Assembly: GCA_913064945.1 (NCBI GenBank) | Contig: CAJYAN010000006.1 | Location: 124,001-188,000 of the forward strand | Reading direction: 5' to 3' | Source of the DNA: an uncultured Gammaproteobacteria bacterium | GTDB lineage: Bacteria; Pseudomonadota; Gammaproteobacteria; UBA6429; Thiohalophilaceae | Length of the DNA stretch: 64,000 nt | Part shown: positions 33,566 through 43,599 of the stretch, in pieces | Layout: every line of letters begins with the position of its first letter | Numbering within the stretch: position 1 is the first letter of the stretch | Translations under genes and position numbers: made by a program | The notes under the pieces: model-generated | Seen by the model: only the letters and a program-made list of their open reading frames with translations | Database searches by the model: none | What the model was told of the DNA's origin: nothing

Positions 33566-34699
33566 TTATTTTTCGACGACCACCCATTTCCAGGCCACGA
33601 TAAACGCCACCAGGCTAATTCCCGCCGCCATTAAATAGGTCGCCTCTGCACCAAATAACTCCCAGCTATATCCTGAGTACAAACTCCCGACAGCGCCGCC
33701 GGCACCGAAGCTCAAGCTACTGTATAGCGCCTGGCCCTTGCCCTGATGACGGCCGGCAAAGTGATGGTGAATTAACTGAATCGCCGTGGCGTGGTAAACA
33801 CCAAAGGTGGCGGCATGTAATGTCTGCGCCAGGATCATCAGCATTACATTCTCTGGAAACAGGCCGGTCAGGACCCAGCGTAGTGTTGCCAACGCCAAAC
33901 TGACGAGTAATAAATTGCGTATGCCAAACTTTGGTACCCACCGAGGCATGAGTAGAAAAACAATAATCTCGGCGATCACACCCAGCGCCCACAGGCTGCC
34001 GATCCATTCCAGGCTGTAGTGATGCTCCTGCATATATATGGAATAGAAGGTGTAGTACGGCCCATGACTGGCCTGCATCAGAAAACAGGCCAGCAACAAA
34101 CCCAGCACTTGCGGGCGACGTAAAACACTTTTCAGTGATTCGTGATTCAGGGGTAGGTGACCGGCGGCCTCTTCCGGTACCATCAGGCTACTTAGCCAGA
34201 TTCCCGCGTAAAGCATCAGCAGGACAATCGGCAGCAGGACAATGCCCTGACCTTCGAGTAACAACCCCAATCCCCATACTGATAAGACAAAGCCAATGGA
34301 GCCCCACAGGCGAATGCTACTGTAACGATGCACGTCTTCACGCAAATGCGTAAAGGTGGTGGCCTCGAATTGTGGCAGGGCCGCGTTCCAGAAAAAACTG
34401 AATAGCAACATCACCAGTGCCAGCCACCAGTAACTCTGTACCCAAAAAATGCAGGCAAAGGTCATGGCGGCGAGTAGACTACCCAGTCGAACAATGGCCA
34501 TACGCTTGCCGGTGTGGTCGGCAATCCAGCCCCAGATATTGGGCGAGATAACTTTGGTCGCCATGATTATCGCCATCAGCGTACCAATATCAGCGATATT
34601 AAAACCGAGGTGTTTAAGGTACAGACTCCAGTACGGAATCAGGGCGCCAAGACTGGCGAAGTAGAATAAATAAAAAGAAGATAGCCGCCAGTAAGGCAT
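33566..34699 (-). CDS. MFS transporter, HcaT/MFS_1-like family
   Basis: About 377 aa inner-membrane carrier with twelve hydrophobic helices. The start MPYWRLSSFYLFYFASLGALIPYW is typical of the MFS_1-like family that includes E. coli HcaT (3-phenylpropionate) and related nucleoside or sugar carriers; the loop SPNIWGWIADHTGKRM matches the conserved motif A. I chose ATG 34699; an ATG at 34744 adds 15 residues. The substrate cannot be told. It follows aroC by about 80 bases in the same direction. Confidence 0.88.
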   Translation of the reverse strand: MPYWRLSSFYLFYFASLGALIPYWSLYLKHLGFNIADIGTLMAIIMATKVISPNIWGWIADHTGKRMAIVRLGSLLAAMTFACIFWVQSYWWLALVMLLFSFFWNAALPQFEATTFTHLREDVHRYSSIRLWGSIGFVLSVWGLGLLLEGQGIVLLPIVLLMLYAGIWLSSLMVPEEAAGHLPLNHESLKSVLRRPQVLGLLLACFLMQASHGPYYTFYSIYMQEHHYSLEWIGSLWALGVIAEIIVFLLMPRWVPKFGIRNLLLVSLALATLRWVLTGLFPENVMLMILAQTLHAATFGVYHATAIQLIHHHFAGRHQGKGQALYSSLSFGAGGAVGSLYSGYSWELFGAEATYLMAAGISLVAFIVAWKWVVVEK

Positions 34700-34776
34700 C
34701 TGCTCAGGGACGAGGATCCAGGTTCGAGGCGCGAGGAAAACCATCCTTTAGTTTAGCGTGATCACTCAGCATGAGA

Positions 34777-35883
34777 TCACTCATGTTTTATTGTGGCGGG
34801 AATGGCCGGGGTATCGACTTGCACATCCGCATTTTGCGCTCGGTGACGCAGCATGTGGTCCATCAGGGTAATGGCCAGCATGGCCTCGGCGATGGGGGTA
34901 GCGCGAATACCGACGCAGGGATCATGCCGTCCCTTTGTCACCACCTCTACGGCCTCACCTTTGACATTGATGCTCCTGCCGGGAATGCGAATACTGGAGG
35001 TGGGCTTGAGTGCCATACTGACCACAATATCCTGTCCCGAGGAGATGCCACCCAGGACTCCACCGGCATGGTTGCTTAAAAAGCCATCAGGGGTCATTTC
35101 ATCACGATGTTCGGTGCCCTTCTGCTCGATGCAGTCAAAACCGGCCCCAATCTCGACGCCCTTGACGGCGTTGATGCTCATCATGCTATGGGCAATATCC
35201 GCATCCAGGCGGTCATAAATGGGCTCACCCCAACCCGGTGGCACACCAGTGGCCACCACGTTGATACGCGCACCGACCGAATTGCCCTCTTTACGCAGCG
35301 CATCCATATAGGCCTCCAGCTCGGGGACCCTGGCGGCATCGGGGAAAAAGAAGGGGTTTTGTTCGACGGCGTCCCAGTCAAACTGTGTATAGTGAATAGG
35401 GCCGAGCTGTGCCATGTAACCGCGAATCCGGATACCAAATTTCTCGGCCAGGTACTTCTTGGCAATCCCGCCGGCGGCCACCCGCATCGCCGTTTCACGC
35501 GCCGAGGAGCGACCGCCACCACGATAGTCGCGCAGGCCGTACTTGTGCAGGTACGTGTAATCGGCATGGCCTGGGCGAAACCTGTCCATTATCTCGCCAT
35601 AGTCCTTGGAGCGCTGGTCTGTATTGTGGATGATCAGGGCAATCGGGGTACCCGTGGTCCGACCCTCAAAGACCCCGGAGAGGATCTGAACTTCATCGCC
35701 CTCACGGCGCTGGGTCGTGTGACGTGTCTTACCGGGTCGACGCCGTTCCAGGTCACCCTGTAGATCGGCCTCACAGATCGCCAGTCCCGGCGGACAGCCA
35801 TCGACGATGCAGCCAATTGCCGCGCCATGGCTCTCACCAAAACCGGTTACGCTAAACAGTTTTCCAATGCTATTTCCTGACAT
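34777..35883 (-). CDS. aroC: Chorismate synthase
   Basis: 368 aa FMN-dependent enzyme that makes chorismate from 5-enolpyruvylshikimate 3-phosphate, the last common step of the aromatic pathway. Signatures are [19 protein letters not shown] at the start, [24 protein letters not shown] with [17 protein letters not shown], and [20 protein letters not shown]. The length matches the family. Standing near prmB is usual in gammaproteobacteria, but here a GGDEF/EAL gene and hemN separate them. Confidence 0.97.
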   Translation of the reverse strand: MSGNSIGKLFSVTGFGESHGAAIGCIVDGCPPGLAICEADLQGDLERRRPGKTRHTTQRREGDEVQILSGVFEGRTTGTPIALIIHNTDQRSKDYGEIMDRFRPGHADYTYLHKYGLRDYRGGGRSSARETAMRVAAGGIAKKYLAEKFGIRIRGYMAQLGPIHYTQFDWDAVEQNPFFFPDAARVPELEAYMDALRKEGNSVGARINVVATGVPPGWGEPIYDRLDADIAHSMMSINAVKGVEIGAGFDCIEQKGTEHRDEMTPDGFLSNHAGGVLGGISSGQDIVVSMALKPTSSIRIPGRSINVKGEAVEVVTKGRHDPCVGIRATPIAEAMLAITLMDHMLRHRAQNADVQVDTPAIPATIKHE

Positions 35884-36046
35884 AAGTCGCTATTTTATAT
35901 CAAAAAATTAAATACAGCGACCAAAAATTTACCGTTCTGGCCATTTGCCTGGCAAACTTCAGAATCGGATGTAGACTGCCGCTATAGAAGAGACATCGAT
36001 ATCATTAGCTTCTTCACACAATAAGTAGAGTGTCAGCCGCCCTCGA

Positions 36047-38479
36047 ATGTTATCCCCAGCCCCCAAAAAGCCTGCCGCGACGCATATGAGCCCGAGCAAG
36101 GATCGCCCTAATGTGAACGGCGCATTAAAAACACGACGACGCCTCTATAGCAGTTTTACTGCACTTGTCATTCTGTTTATTCTGCCAATTAGCATCGGCC
36201 TGATGCTGCTACAACGCGCCGAAAAAAACATCTCCACCATTGTCAATGAACACAACGTCAAAATGGAGCTGGTCGCCAGCATGGTGAATGATGCGCGCGC
36301 ACGGAGTCTGTTGTTGTTTGAGATGATGAATAACCGTGACCCCTTCGAGCGAGACGAGATCTTTCAGAGAATTCGGGCACACGGGGCAAGTTTTGCCTAT
36401 GCCCGATCAAAAATGCTCGATATGAAGCTTACCAGGATGGAGTTAAGTCTCATGCAGCAACAGGCCAGGCTGTCCGGCATTGCCGTGCCGTTACAGCGTC
36501 AGGCGATTGACATGTCGGTTGAAGAGCATCTTACGGATGCCATGCAACTTCTGATCACAAAGGCTGTGCCCGCACAAAACAACGTCATGAAAGTTTTAGC
36601 GCAGCTTCAGGATCTACAGCATCTCGCCGCGCGCAATATCGCACAGTTAAATCAGCATGAACTACAAAATGCATACTATATAATATCGGTCCTTGGCAGC
36701 CTCACCCTGCTCACCGGTATTCTCATCGCAATCTATGTCACACGTTATAGTGCCCGTACCGAGCATCATTTATTTCTGGAAAAGGAACTGGCCCAAATTA
36801 CACTACACTCGATTGCCGATGCGATTATTACGACAGATGAGCATGGCAATATAAAGCATATGAATCAAAACGCCGAAAAGCTTACCGGCTGGCCCCTCAC
36901 CAAGGCACAGGACCAAGAAATCGCTACGGTTTTTAGAGTGAGCAACGGCAACTCTCACACACAAGAGTTCAATCCCATTAAGAGAACACTCGCTGATGGA
37001 AAAATTTCCATCAATCAGAATAAAAGCACATTATTTAACAGTACAGGTGATGAATATGCCATTGAATATTCTTCTGCACCCATCATCGACCCTGAAAAAA
37101 ATATCCACGGTGCTGTCGTCATCTTCCGCGATGTTACTGAAATCCGCACGCTCACACGTCAACTTTCCTTTCAAGCCACTCATGACTCTTTAACCGGGCT
37201 GGTCAATCGTCGGGAATTTGAACGTCGTTTGAATCAGGCCCTGCATAATGCCAGGGTGGAACATCAACAACATGTTTTACTGTATCTTGATCTGGATCTC
37301 TTTAAGGTCATTAATGATACCTGCGGACATGCCGCAGGTGATGAGCTGCTCAAGCAACTCTCCGGAAACTTACGGGAAATACTACGTGATAGCGACATAC
37401 TTGCCCGTCTGGGCGGCGATGAATTTGGTGTCCTGCTGGAAGCCTGCCCGCTCAATAAAGCCACACTGATTGCCGAAACCTTGCGTCAGCGAGTCCATGA
37501 CACCCGCTTTATCTGGGATGACAAATCTTTTGAGATTGGCGTCAGCATAGGGCTAGTGCCAATTCTTGCCACCTCCGGCACATTATCAGATATTTTAAGC
37601 GAGGCCGATACTGCCTGTTATGAGGCCAAAGACCAGGGACGCAATCGTATTCATATCTATCACCAGGATGATTCCAACCTACAAAAACGACGTGGAGAGA
37701 TGCACTGGGTGCATCGAATTAACGATGCGCTGGATAAAAACCAGTTCATACTCTATTGTCATGACATTCACTCAATCAATTCCAGCCACCACAATCCTCT
37801 GACAAGTACCGATGTGCGGCAAGTTGAAATACTGATTCGACTTCAGGCAGAGAATGGTCGAGTCATTCCCCCGATGGCATTTATCCCGGCGGCCGAGCGA
37901 TATAATCTGATGCCGGCGATTGATAAATACATTATTCGAAAAACCTTTGAATATATTAACCAGCATCCAAAAGATAATAATTTTCGATTTTTTATTAACC
38001 TTTCCGGCCAGTCTCTGTGTGACGAAAACTTTATGGATTTCCTCTGCACCGAATTCAAAACCAATAACATCGATCCGAAGCGTTTTACCTTTGAAATTAC
38101 CGAGACCGCCGCTATCGCCAATTTTACACGTGCAGTAAAATTTATTAACACATTAAAAGTTCTGGGATGTCAGTTTGCCCTGGATGACTTTGGCAGTGGC
38201 CTGTCATCATTTGCCTATCTGAAAAATATGCCCGTCAACTACATCAAAATTGATGGCACCTTTGTTCGCGGCATGACGAGTGACAGTACCGATGCAGCCT
38301 TTATTGAGGCTATACACCAGATTGGCAGTATTATGGGGATTGATACCATTGCCGAGTATGTCGAGAACGAACACATTCTGGAACAAATCCATAAGATTGG
38401 CATCAACTACGCCCAGGGCTTTCACCTCGACCAGCCTCGGCCTTTACAGGATGTTTTACAGGAAAGCACTCGCCCCTAG
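36047..38479 (+). CDS. PAS-GGDEF-EAL membrane protein (c-di-GMP synthesis/degradation)
   Basis: 810 aa signalling protein. A helix at about 35-55 and another at about 210-230 flank a periplasmic sensor region of helices; a PAS domain follows (ITLHSIADAIITTDEHGNIKHM). The GGDEF domain has an intact GGDEF at 456-460 with an RxxD inhibition site (RDSD) five residues before, so it can make c-di-GMP. The EAL domain shows VEILIRL in place of EAL-L, but keeps the catalytic glutamates (FEITETAA, AEYVEN), the LDDFGSG loop and KIDGTFV. Activity of both halves is plausible. It is a single gene convergent with hemN. Confidence 0.93.
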   Translation: MLSPAPKKPAATHMSPSKDRPNVNGALKTRRRLYSSFTALVILFILPISIGLMLLQRAEKNISTIVNEHNVKMELVASMVNDARARSLLLFEMMNNRDPFERDEIFQRIRAHGASFAYARSKMLDMKLTRMELSLMQQQARLSGIAVPLQRQAIDMSVEEHLTDAMQLLITKAVPAQNNVMKVLAQLQDLQHLAARNIAQLNQHELQNAYYIISVLGSLTLLTGILIAIYVTRYSARTEHHLFLEKELAQITLHSIADAIITTDEHGNIKHMNQNAEKLTGWPLTKAQDQEIATVFRVSNGNSHTQEFNPIKRTLADGKISINQNKSTLFNSTGDEYAIEYSSAPIIDPEKNIHGAVVIFRDVTEIRTLTRQLSFQATHDSLTGLVNRREFERRLNQALHNARVEHQQHVLLYLDLDLFKVINDTCGHAAGDELLKQLSGNLREILRDSDILARLGGDEFGVLLEACPLNKATLIAETLRQRVHDTRFIWDDKSFEIGVSIGLVPILATSGTLSDILSEADTACYEAKDQGRNRIHIYHQDDSNLQKRRGEMHWVHRINDALDKNQFILYCHDIHSINSSHHNPLTSTDVRQVEILIRLQAENGRVIPPMAFIPAAERYNLMPAIDKYIIRKTFEYINQHPKDNNFRFFINLSGQSLCDENFMDFLCTEFKTNNIDPKRFTFEITETAAIANFTRAVKFINTLKVLGCQFALDDFGSGLSSFAYLKNMPVNYIKIDGTFVRGMTSDSTDAAFIEAIHQIGSIMGIDTIAEYVENEHILEQIHKIGINYAQGFHLDQPRPLQDVLQESTRP

Positions 38480-38520
38480 GCTTCTTATTGCCAGGTCATG
38501 CTTGTTTCCAGGCACCCATA

Positions 38521-39906
38521 CTAAATGACTTTTGAATAACGTTGTGTGGTGTCGCCCGACAAATAGCGATCAAAAATCATACAAATATTTCGTATCAACA
38601 GTTTTCCGGCCGGAGCTACCTGAATCGCATCCTTTGATAAAATAACCAGACCATCGCTCTGTAACGCCTGCAGCCGCGATAATTCGCCTGCAAAGGTCTC
38701 GTCAAAGACAATGTTAAAGGCTTGTTCGATTACCTTCTTCGACAAATAAAAATGGCAGATTAATTGCGTAATCACTTCACGGCGCAATTTATCTTCAGCC
38801 GTCAAAACCAGGCCACGATAGATCGGTAATTGATTTTGTTCGATTAACGGATAATAGCTATCCAGTGTCTTAAGACTCTGCACATAGCAATCCGCCACCA
38901 TACCAATAGACGTAACACCAAAGCCAATCAGGTCACAATCTGCATGCGTGGAATAGCCCTGAAAATTACGATAAAGCGTACCTTCACGCTGCGCCCGGGC
39001 GAGTTCATCATCGGGTTTGGCGAAGTGATCCATACCAATATAGACGTAACCGGCCTGAGTCAGCACATCGATCGCCATTTTCAGGATGGCCAGTTTCACA
39101 TCTGGACCGGGAAGGTCCTCGACATTAATTCGCCGCTGCGGTTTAAAGACTTCGGGTAAATGCGCATAATTGAAAACGGATATACGGTCCGGTGATAGCT
39201 CCAGAACCTTATCCAGGGTTCGTGCAAAGGTATCGCTTGTTTGATGTGGTAGTCCATAGATAAGGTCAAAACTTACAGAGTAAAAACCTGCATCGCGTGC
39301 TGCTTTAATCGCATTTCGAGTCTGCGCCTCACTCTGAACCCGGTTAACCGCCTTTTGTACATCATGCTCAAAGTCCTGCACACCGAGACTCATGCGATTA
39401 AAACCCAGCTCACGTAGAAATGCGATAGTGTCAGCACCAATTTCTCGAGGATCGATCTCTATAGAGTATTCACCTTCATTATCAGGGGCAAGATTGAATT
39501 GCTGGCGCGTTTTCGCCATCAAGGCCGCCATTTGCTCATGCGAAATAAAAGTTGGTGTACCTCCGCCCCAGTGAAGTTGCGTTACCTGCTTGTCACGGTT
39601 GAAGAGTTTGGCTTGCAATTCGATTTCACCAAACACGTGTTCTAGATAGGGGCCTGCCTTAGTGCGGTCCTTGGTGGCAATTTTATTACAGCCGCAATAA
39701 AAACAGACTGTATCGCAAAAGGGAATATGAAAATATAATGACAGGGGATGCTTGTTGGTGTTGCTCATTTCAACCTGGCGCAGGTAATCATCAGTGCCAA
39801 ACTGCTCGTTAAACTGTATTGCCGTTGGGTAAGAGGTATACCTCGGACCTGACTGGTTATAGCGTCGTATTAAATCTTCGTCAAAAATTAAGCTTTGGTC
39901 AGTCAC
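38521..39906 (-). CDS. hemN: Oxygen-independent coproporphyrinogen III oxidase
   Basis: 461 aa radical SAM enzyme of haem synthesis that works without oxygen, decarboxylating two propionates of coproporphyrinogen III. The Fe-S motif CDTVCFYCGCNK has Cys64, Cys68 and Cys71 (CxxxCxxC) plus Cys73, the HemN pattern. RYTSYPTAIQF, LHWGGGTPTF, LGVQDFEHDVQKAVNR and FDLIYGLPHQT are also typical of true HemN rather than HemW. Facultatively anaerobic or microaerobic life is suggested. A single gene with an 88-base gap to prmB. Confidence 0.96.
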   Translation of the reverse strand: MTDQSLIFDEDLIRRYNQSGPRYTSYPTAIQFNEQFGTDDYLRQVEMSNTNKHPLSLYFHIPFCDTVCFYCGCNKIATKDRTKAGPYLEHVFGEIELQAKLFNRDKQVTQLHWGGGTPTFISHEQMAALMAKTRQQFNLAPDNEGEYSIEIDPREIGADTIAFLRELGFNRMSLGVQDFEHDVQKAVNRVQSEAQTRNAIKAARDAGFYSVSFDLIYGLPHQTSDTFARTLDKVLELSPDRISVFNYAHLPEVFKPQRRINVEDLPGPDVKLAILKMAIDVLTQAGYVYIGMDHFAKPDDELARAQREGTLYRNFQGYSTHADCDLIGFGVTSIGMVADCYVQSLKTLDSYYPLIEQNQLPIYRGLVLTAEDKLRREVITQLICHFYLSKKVIEQAFNIVFDETFAGELSRLQALQSDGLVILSKDAIQVAPAGKLLIRNICMIFDRYLSGDTTQRYSKVI

Positions 39907-39994
39907 GAAATTTCCAAAATTGTCTGCGTCTGTAAATCAATTTTATTCAATAGAAGCCGGGCCATAATGGTTTGTGGCTTCATTATCGTTTGCT

Positions 39995-40912
39995 TTAACA
40001 TTCATTATCAAATTCATTCTGATATTCTTTGAGAGTTTGCGTATCAAGCAGGAAGACGCCTTCACCACCGCGCGAAAACTCCATCCAGGTAAAGGGTACG
40101 TTGGGAAAACGTTCTTCCAGTGCCGCTTCACTCTCGCCGACTTCCACAATCAACAGGCCGTCCGGATGTAAAAAACGGCTCGCCTGCTGCAACATAGGAA
40201 TCACCAGGTCCAGACCTTTATCGCCAGCCGCCAACCCCAGTTCCGGTTCCCTGCGATACTCCTCCGGTAGATGACTCATGGTCTCGGCACCCACATAGGG
40301 TGGATTGCTGACAATAATGTCATAACGCTGATCGGTGAGGCTGGCAAATAAATCAGACTCGATTACCTTTATACGGTCATTCAAACCATGTCGATCAATA
40401 TTGATTTGCGCGACCGTCAGTGCCGCATGTGAGATATCGACCGCATCAATAATCGCATTTGGAAACACATTGGCGCAAGCGATGGCGATACAGCCGCTGC
40501 CGGTACACAAATCCAGCACGCGCTTGACCGGGCGTCCACCGCGCCAGGGTTCAAATCCGACCTCAATCAACTCGGCGATGGGTGAGCGTGGTACCAGCAC
40601 GCGCGCGTCGACATAAAATGGCAGCCCGGCAAACCAGGCCTCATGCGTCAGATATGCCGCAGGGACGCGACGCTCAATCCTGGCCTGTAACAGGGCGTAT
40701 GCCTTAAGCTTGTCATCCAGTTCGAGTGGTTGATCGACATCGACCCCCTCGTAATCCAGTGGGATATCCAGTGCATGGCCAACCAGATAGGCGGATTCGT
40801 CCAGTGCCGTGTCCATGCCGTGGCCAAACCACAGACCGCTATTCGTAAAATGGGTTTCACCCCACAAAACGAGATCACGCAGGGTTTTTACGTCAGGTAT
40901 TGGGTCTTGCAT
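39995..40912 (-). CDS. prmB: PrmB, 50S ribosomal protein L3 glutamine methyltransferase
   Basis: 305 aa class I SAM-dependent methyltransferase modifying a glutamine of ribosomal protein L3. Seen: an N-terminal helical domain, LVPRSPIAELIE, the SAM-binding VLDLCTGSGCIAIACA and the NPPY catalytic motif in DIIVSNPPYVGAE. FVDAR-like YVDARVLVPRSP distinguishes PrmB from PrmC. It begins nine bases after the mogA stop, so the two are probably one operon. Confidence 0.95.
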   Translation of the reverse strand: MQDPIPDVKTLRDLVLWGETHFTNSGLWFGHGMDTALDESAYLVGHALDIPLDYEGVDVDQPLELDDKLKAYALLQARIERRVPAAYLTHEAWFAGLPFYVDARVLVPRSPIAELIEVGFEPWRGGRPVKRVLDLCTGSGCIAIACANVFPNAIIDAVDISHAALTVAQINIDRHGLNDRIKVIESDLFASLTDQRYDIIVSNPPYVGAETMSHLPEEYRREPELGLAAGDKGLDLVIPMLQQASRFLHPDGLLIVEVGESEAALEERFPNVPFTWMEFSRGGEGVFLLDTQTLKEYQNEFDNEC

Positions 40913-40921
40913 TTCAGGTTC

Positions 40922-41476
40922 TCAAGAAGGTTTTTTCGCATGCTTGGGTCGAAAGGCCTTGATGACACTTTCATCGGTTTCCAAATAGGGGCCATCAATT
41001 AAATCAATACAGTATGGTACCGCCGGAAATACCGCATCTAAACAGTCGGCAATTGCCGAGGGTTTGCCCGGCAGGTTGATAATTAAGCTCTCGCCGCGAA
41101 TTCCGGCAATCTGCCGCGACAATATGGCGGTTGGTACAAATTTGAGTGACACGGCTCGCATTTGCTCCCCAAAGCCGTCAAGAATTTTATCACAGACAGC
41201 CTCGGTTGCCTCCGGGGTAATATCGCGCTTTGCCGGACCGGTACCACCGGTCGTTACTATTAAACAACAATTTTCATTATCGGCCAGGTCTTTTAATACC
41301 GCCTCGACTTCCGCCTGCTCGTCTGCCACCAGCCGGGGCACGGCCTCCCATGGGCTGCTGAGGGCCTTTTCAAACCAGGTCTGCATAGCGGGACCACCCA
41401 GGTCTTCGTATTCACCACGACTGGCACGATCGGAAACCGTCACTATTCCGATTCGTGCAGGACTCGATTGCGTCAT
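40922..41476 (-). CDS. mogA: MogA-type molybdopterin adenylyltransferase
   Basis: 184 aa protein of the MoaB/MogA family, which adenylates molybdopterin before molybdenum insertion. Start ATG 41476 gives MTQSSPARIGIVTVSDRAS; the frame is open upstream but this is the normal N-terminus. The active loop CLIVTTGGTGPAKRDITPEAT and the NLPGKPSAI motif are intact. The window also carries modABC for molybdate uptake, 9 kb away and not in the same operon. Confidence 0.93.
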   Translation of the reverse strand: MTQSSPARIGIVTVSDRASRGEYEDLGGPAMQTWFEKALSSPWEAVPRLVADEQAEVEAVLKDLADNENCCLIVTTGGTGPAKRDITPEATEAVCDKILDGFGEQMRAVSLKFVPTAILSRQIAGIRGESLIINLPGKPSAIADCLDAVFPAVPYCIDLIDGPYLETDESVIKAFRPKHAKKPS

Positions 41477-41598
41477 TATTTCAACTCCGTATTCGTCTAT
41501 TATGTAACTGGCTCCGCTATTGCGAGGGTGAACAGCCAACCGACAGGGCTCGCATTATACCTGTGCAGGCTGACCGGATTCACTAACAGGAAAAATTT

Positions 41599-42696
41599 TT
41601 ATACCGAATTGGCCTGCAGTTGTAACGGCTGGCGTTTCGCACCCCAGTCACCGGCAGGCCCCTGAAAGACGCCCGCACAGACCGCGCCACAGGACAGGCA
41701 GTGGCCATCATCAGATAAATTCCAGTCAGAGAGGATATACCCGTCACGGCCAATCAGCTTTATTCCACATTGATGACAATAAGTACTCCCCCCTGCCTCA
41801 TCGCGGACGTTGCCCGTATAGGCATAGCGCACACCATTTTGCATGGCAATTTGCCGTGCTCGCGTCAGGCTCGAGACAGGTGTTGCAGGCACATCCCTCA
41901 TTTTCCAGTCCGGGTGAAAGGCGGTGAAATGCATGGGGACATCGGGGCCCAGCTCCTCAACGACCCACTGAGTCATGGCATTGATTTCCTGCTCAGAATC
42001 GTTTTGACCCGGAATCAATAGTGTCGTCAGTTCCAGCCAGACATTGGTCTCGTGTTTGATGTATTCCAGCGTTTCCAGAACCGGTTGCAAATGACCACCG
42101 GTGAGCTTGTGATAAAACGTCTCGCTAAAGCCCTTCAGGTCGACATTGGCGGCGTCCATGTCACGATAAAATTCAAAGCGCGGCTCTGCACAGACGTAAC
42201 CCGCCGTGACCGCGACCGAACGCACCCCCACAGCATGGCAGGCCCTGGCCACATCAATGGCATACTCATGGAAAATCACCGGGTCATTATAGGTATAGGC
42301 AACACTCTTACAGCCCCGTTGCTGCACTACGTCGGCGATGGTCTCGGGGCTCGCCTCATCGGCCAGGGTATCGATCTCGCGCGATTTACTGATATCCCAG
42401 TTCTGGCAAAATTTGCAGGCCAGGTTACAACCCGCCGTGCCAAACGAGAGTACCGGGCTGCCCGGTAAAAAGTGATTAAACGGTTTTTTCTCAATAGGAT
42501 CAATACAATAACCGCTGGAGCGGCCATACGTAGTCAAGACCATCGTATTACCCTGTCGACCGCGTACAAAACACAGGCCACGTTGGCCATCGTGCAGTTT
42601 ACAAAAGCGCGGGCAAAGATCGCATTGCAATCGACCATCATCCAGACGGTGCCAATAACCAACCGGGAAACCTGCTTCAATCGGGCAATCGCTCAT
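41599..42696 (-). CDS. amrS: AmmeMemoRadiSam system radical SAM enzyme
   Basis: About 365 aa radical SAM protein. An N-terminal cysteine cluster (LQCDLCPRFCKL, GLCFVRG) precedes the SAM-binding motif in TAGCNLACKFCQNWDISKSR, and a C-terminal zinc-ribbon-like CHQCG plus CLSCGA follow. This is the radical enzyme of the three-part AMMECR1/Memo system, whose reaction is still not established. ATG 42696 is chosen over a TTG at 42717. It is transcribed away from the other two members, with about 97 bases between. Confidence 0.93.
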   Translation of the reverse strand: MSDCPIEAGFPVGYWHRLDDGRLQCDLCPRFCKLHDGQRGLCFVRGRQGNTMVLTTYGRSSGYCIDPIEKKPFNHFLPGSPVLSFGTAGCNLACKFCQNWDISKSREIDTLADEASPETIADVVQQRGCKSVAYTYNDPVIFHEYAIDVARACHAVGVRSVAVTAGYVCAEPRFEFYRDMDAANVDLKGFSETFYHKLTGGHLQPVLETLEYIKHETNVWLELTTLLIPGQNDSEQEINAMTQWVVEELGPDVPMHFTAFHPDWKMRDVPATPVSSLTRARQIAMQNGVRYAYTGNVRDEAGGSTYCHQCGIKLIGRDGYILSDWNLSDDGHCLSCGAVCAGVFQGPAGDWGAKRQPLQLQANSV

Positions 42697-42793
42697 GAGG
42701 GGTTTATTCCCGTTCAATAGGTGAGTAAGGTGAGACTATACTAATATATGGGGGTGCTTATGCATCGATTCAATCATTCAGGATAAATCGCAC

Positions 42794-43594
42794 ATGATGA
42801 CCCGTATCCGCCAACCCGCCGTCGCCGGTATGTTCTACCCTGCCGATGCCCATGAACTGCAGGACACAATCAACGGCTTTATGCAGGCCAGTCAGCCAGT
42901 CGCCGGACCTGTCCCCATAGCGATTATTGTGCCCCATGCCGGTTATATCTATTCAGGACCTGTAGCCGCCAGCGCCTATATCCAACTGAAACCGCTGCGC
43001 GATGTTATCCAGCGTGTCATCCTGCTGGGGCCATCACATCGCGTCCCCTTCGCCGGGCTGGCCGCCACCAGCGATGATTATTTTCATACCCCGCTGGGTG
43101 ATATTCCAATCGATCAGCCTGCCATTGACAGCCTCATGGATCTACCACAGGTAAGACGCTATGACGCCGCGCATACCCTGGAGCATAGTCTCGAAGTCCA
43201 CCTGCCATTTTTACAAACCGTCCTGTCAGCATTCAAGCTGGTGCCACTGGTCGTCGGTGAGGCCTCGGCACACGAAGTGGCTGAGATCCTGGAGCGCTTC
43301 TGGGGACAGGACGATACGCTAATCGTGATCAGCTCAGACCTCAGTCATTATCTCGATTACGCTGCTGCACAGAAACGGGATCGCCGCACCTCAACTGCCA
43401 TTGAAGAACTCGATTATGAGTCTCTTGACTATGAAGATGCCTGTGGTCGTAATCCTGTGAACGGACTTTTATATCTGGCCAGACAAAAACACCTGCATAT
43501 TAAAACCCTCGACCTGCGCAATTCCGGCGACACAGCGGGGCCGCAGGATCAGGTCGTCGGCTACGGTGCCTATGTGGCGACTTTGGAGGAATAA
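42794..43594 (+). CDS. amrB: AmmeMemoRadiSam system protein B (Memo family)
   Basis: 266 aa protein of the Memo/extradiol dioxygenase-like fold. Start MMTRIRQPAVAGMFYPAD is the family hallmark; IIVPHAGYIYSGPVAASAY and LLGPSHRVPFAGLA hold the conserved histidines. EHSLEVHLPFLQ and VVISSDLSHYLDY complete the metal-site motifs. Proteins of this family contain a metal centre; the biological reaction in bacteria is unknown. amrA follows five bases after the stop. Confidence 0.95.
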   Translation: MMTRIRQPAVAGMFYPADAHELQDTINGFMQASQPVAGPVPIAIIVPHAGYIYSGPVAASAYIQLKPLRDVIQRVILLGPSHRVPFAGLAATSDDYFHTPLGDIPIDQPAIDSLMDLPQVRRYDAAHTLEHSLEVHLPFLQTVLSAFKLVPLVVGEASAHEVAEILERFWGQDDTLIVISSDLSHYLDYAAAQKRDRRTSTAIEELDYESLDYEDACGRNPVNGLLYLARQKHLHIKTLDLRNSGDTAGPQDQVVGYGAYVATLEE

Positions 43595-43599
43595 CCAAC

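Noticed and set aside
35107-35763. 218-codon frame opposite aroC
   Set aside because: Antisense to a canonical chorismate synthase.
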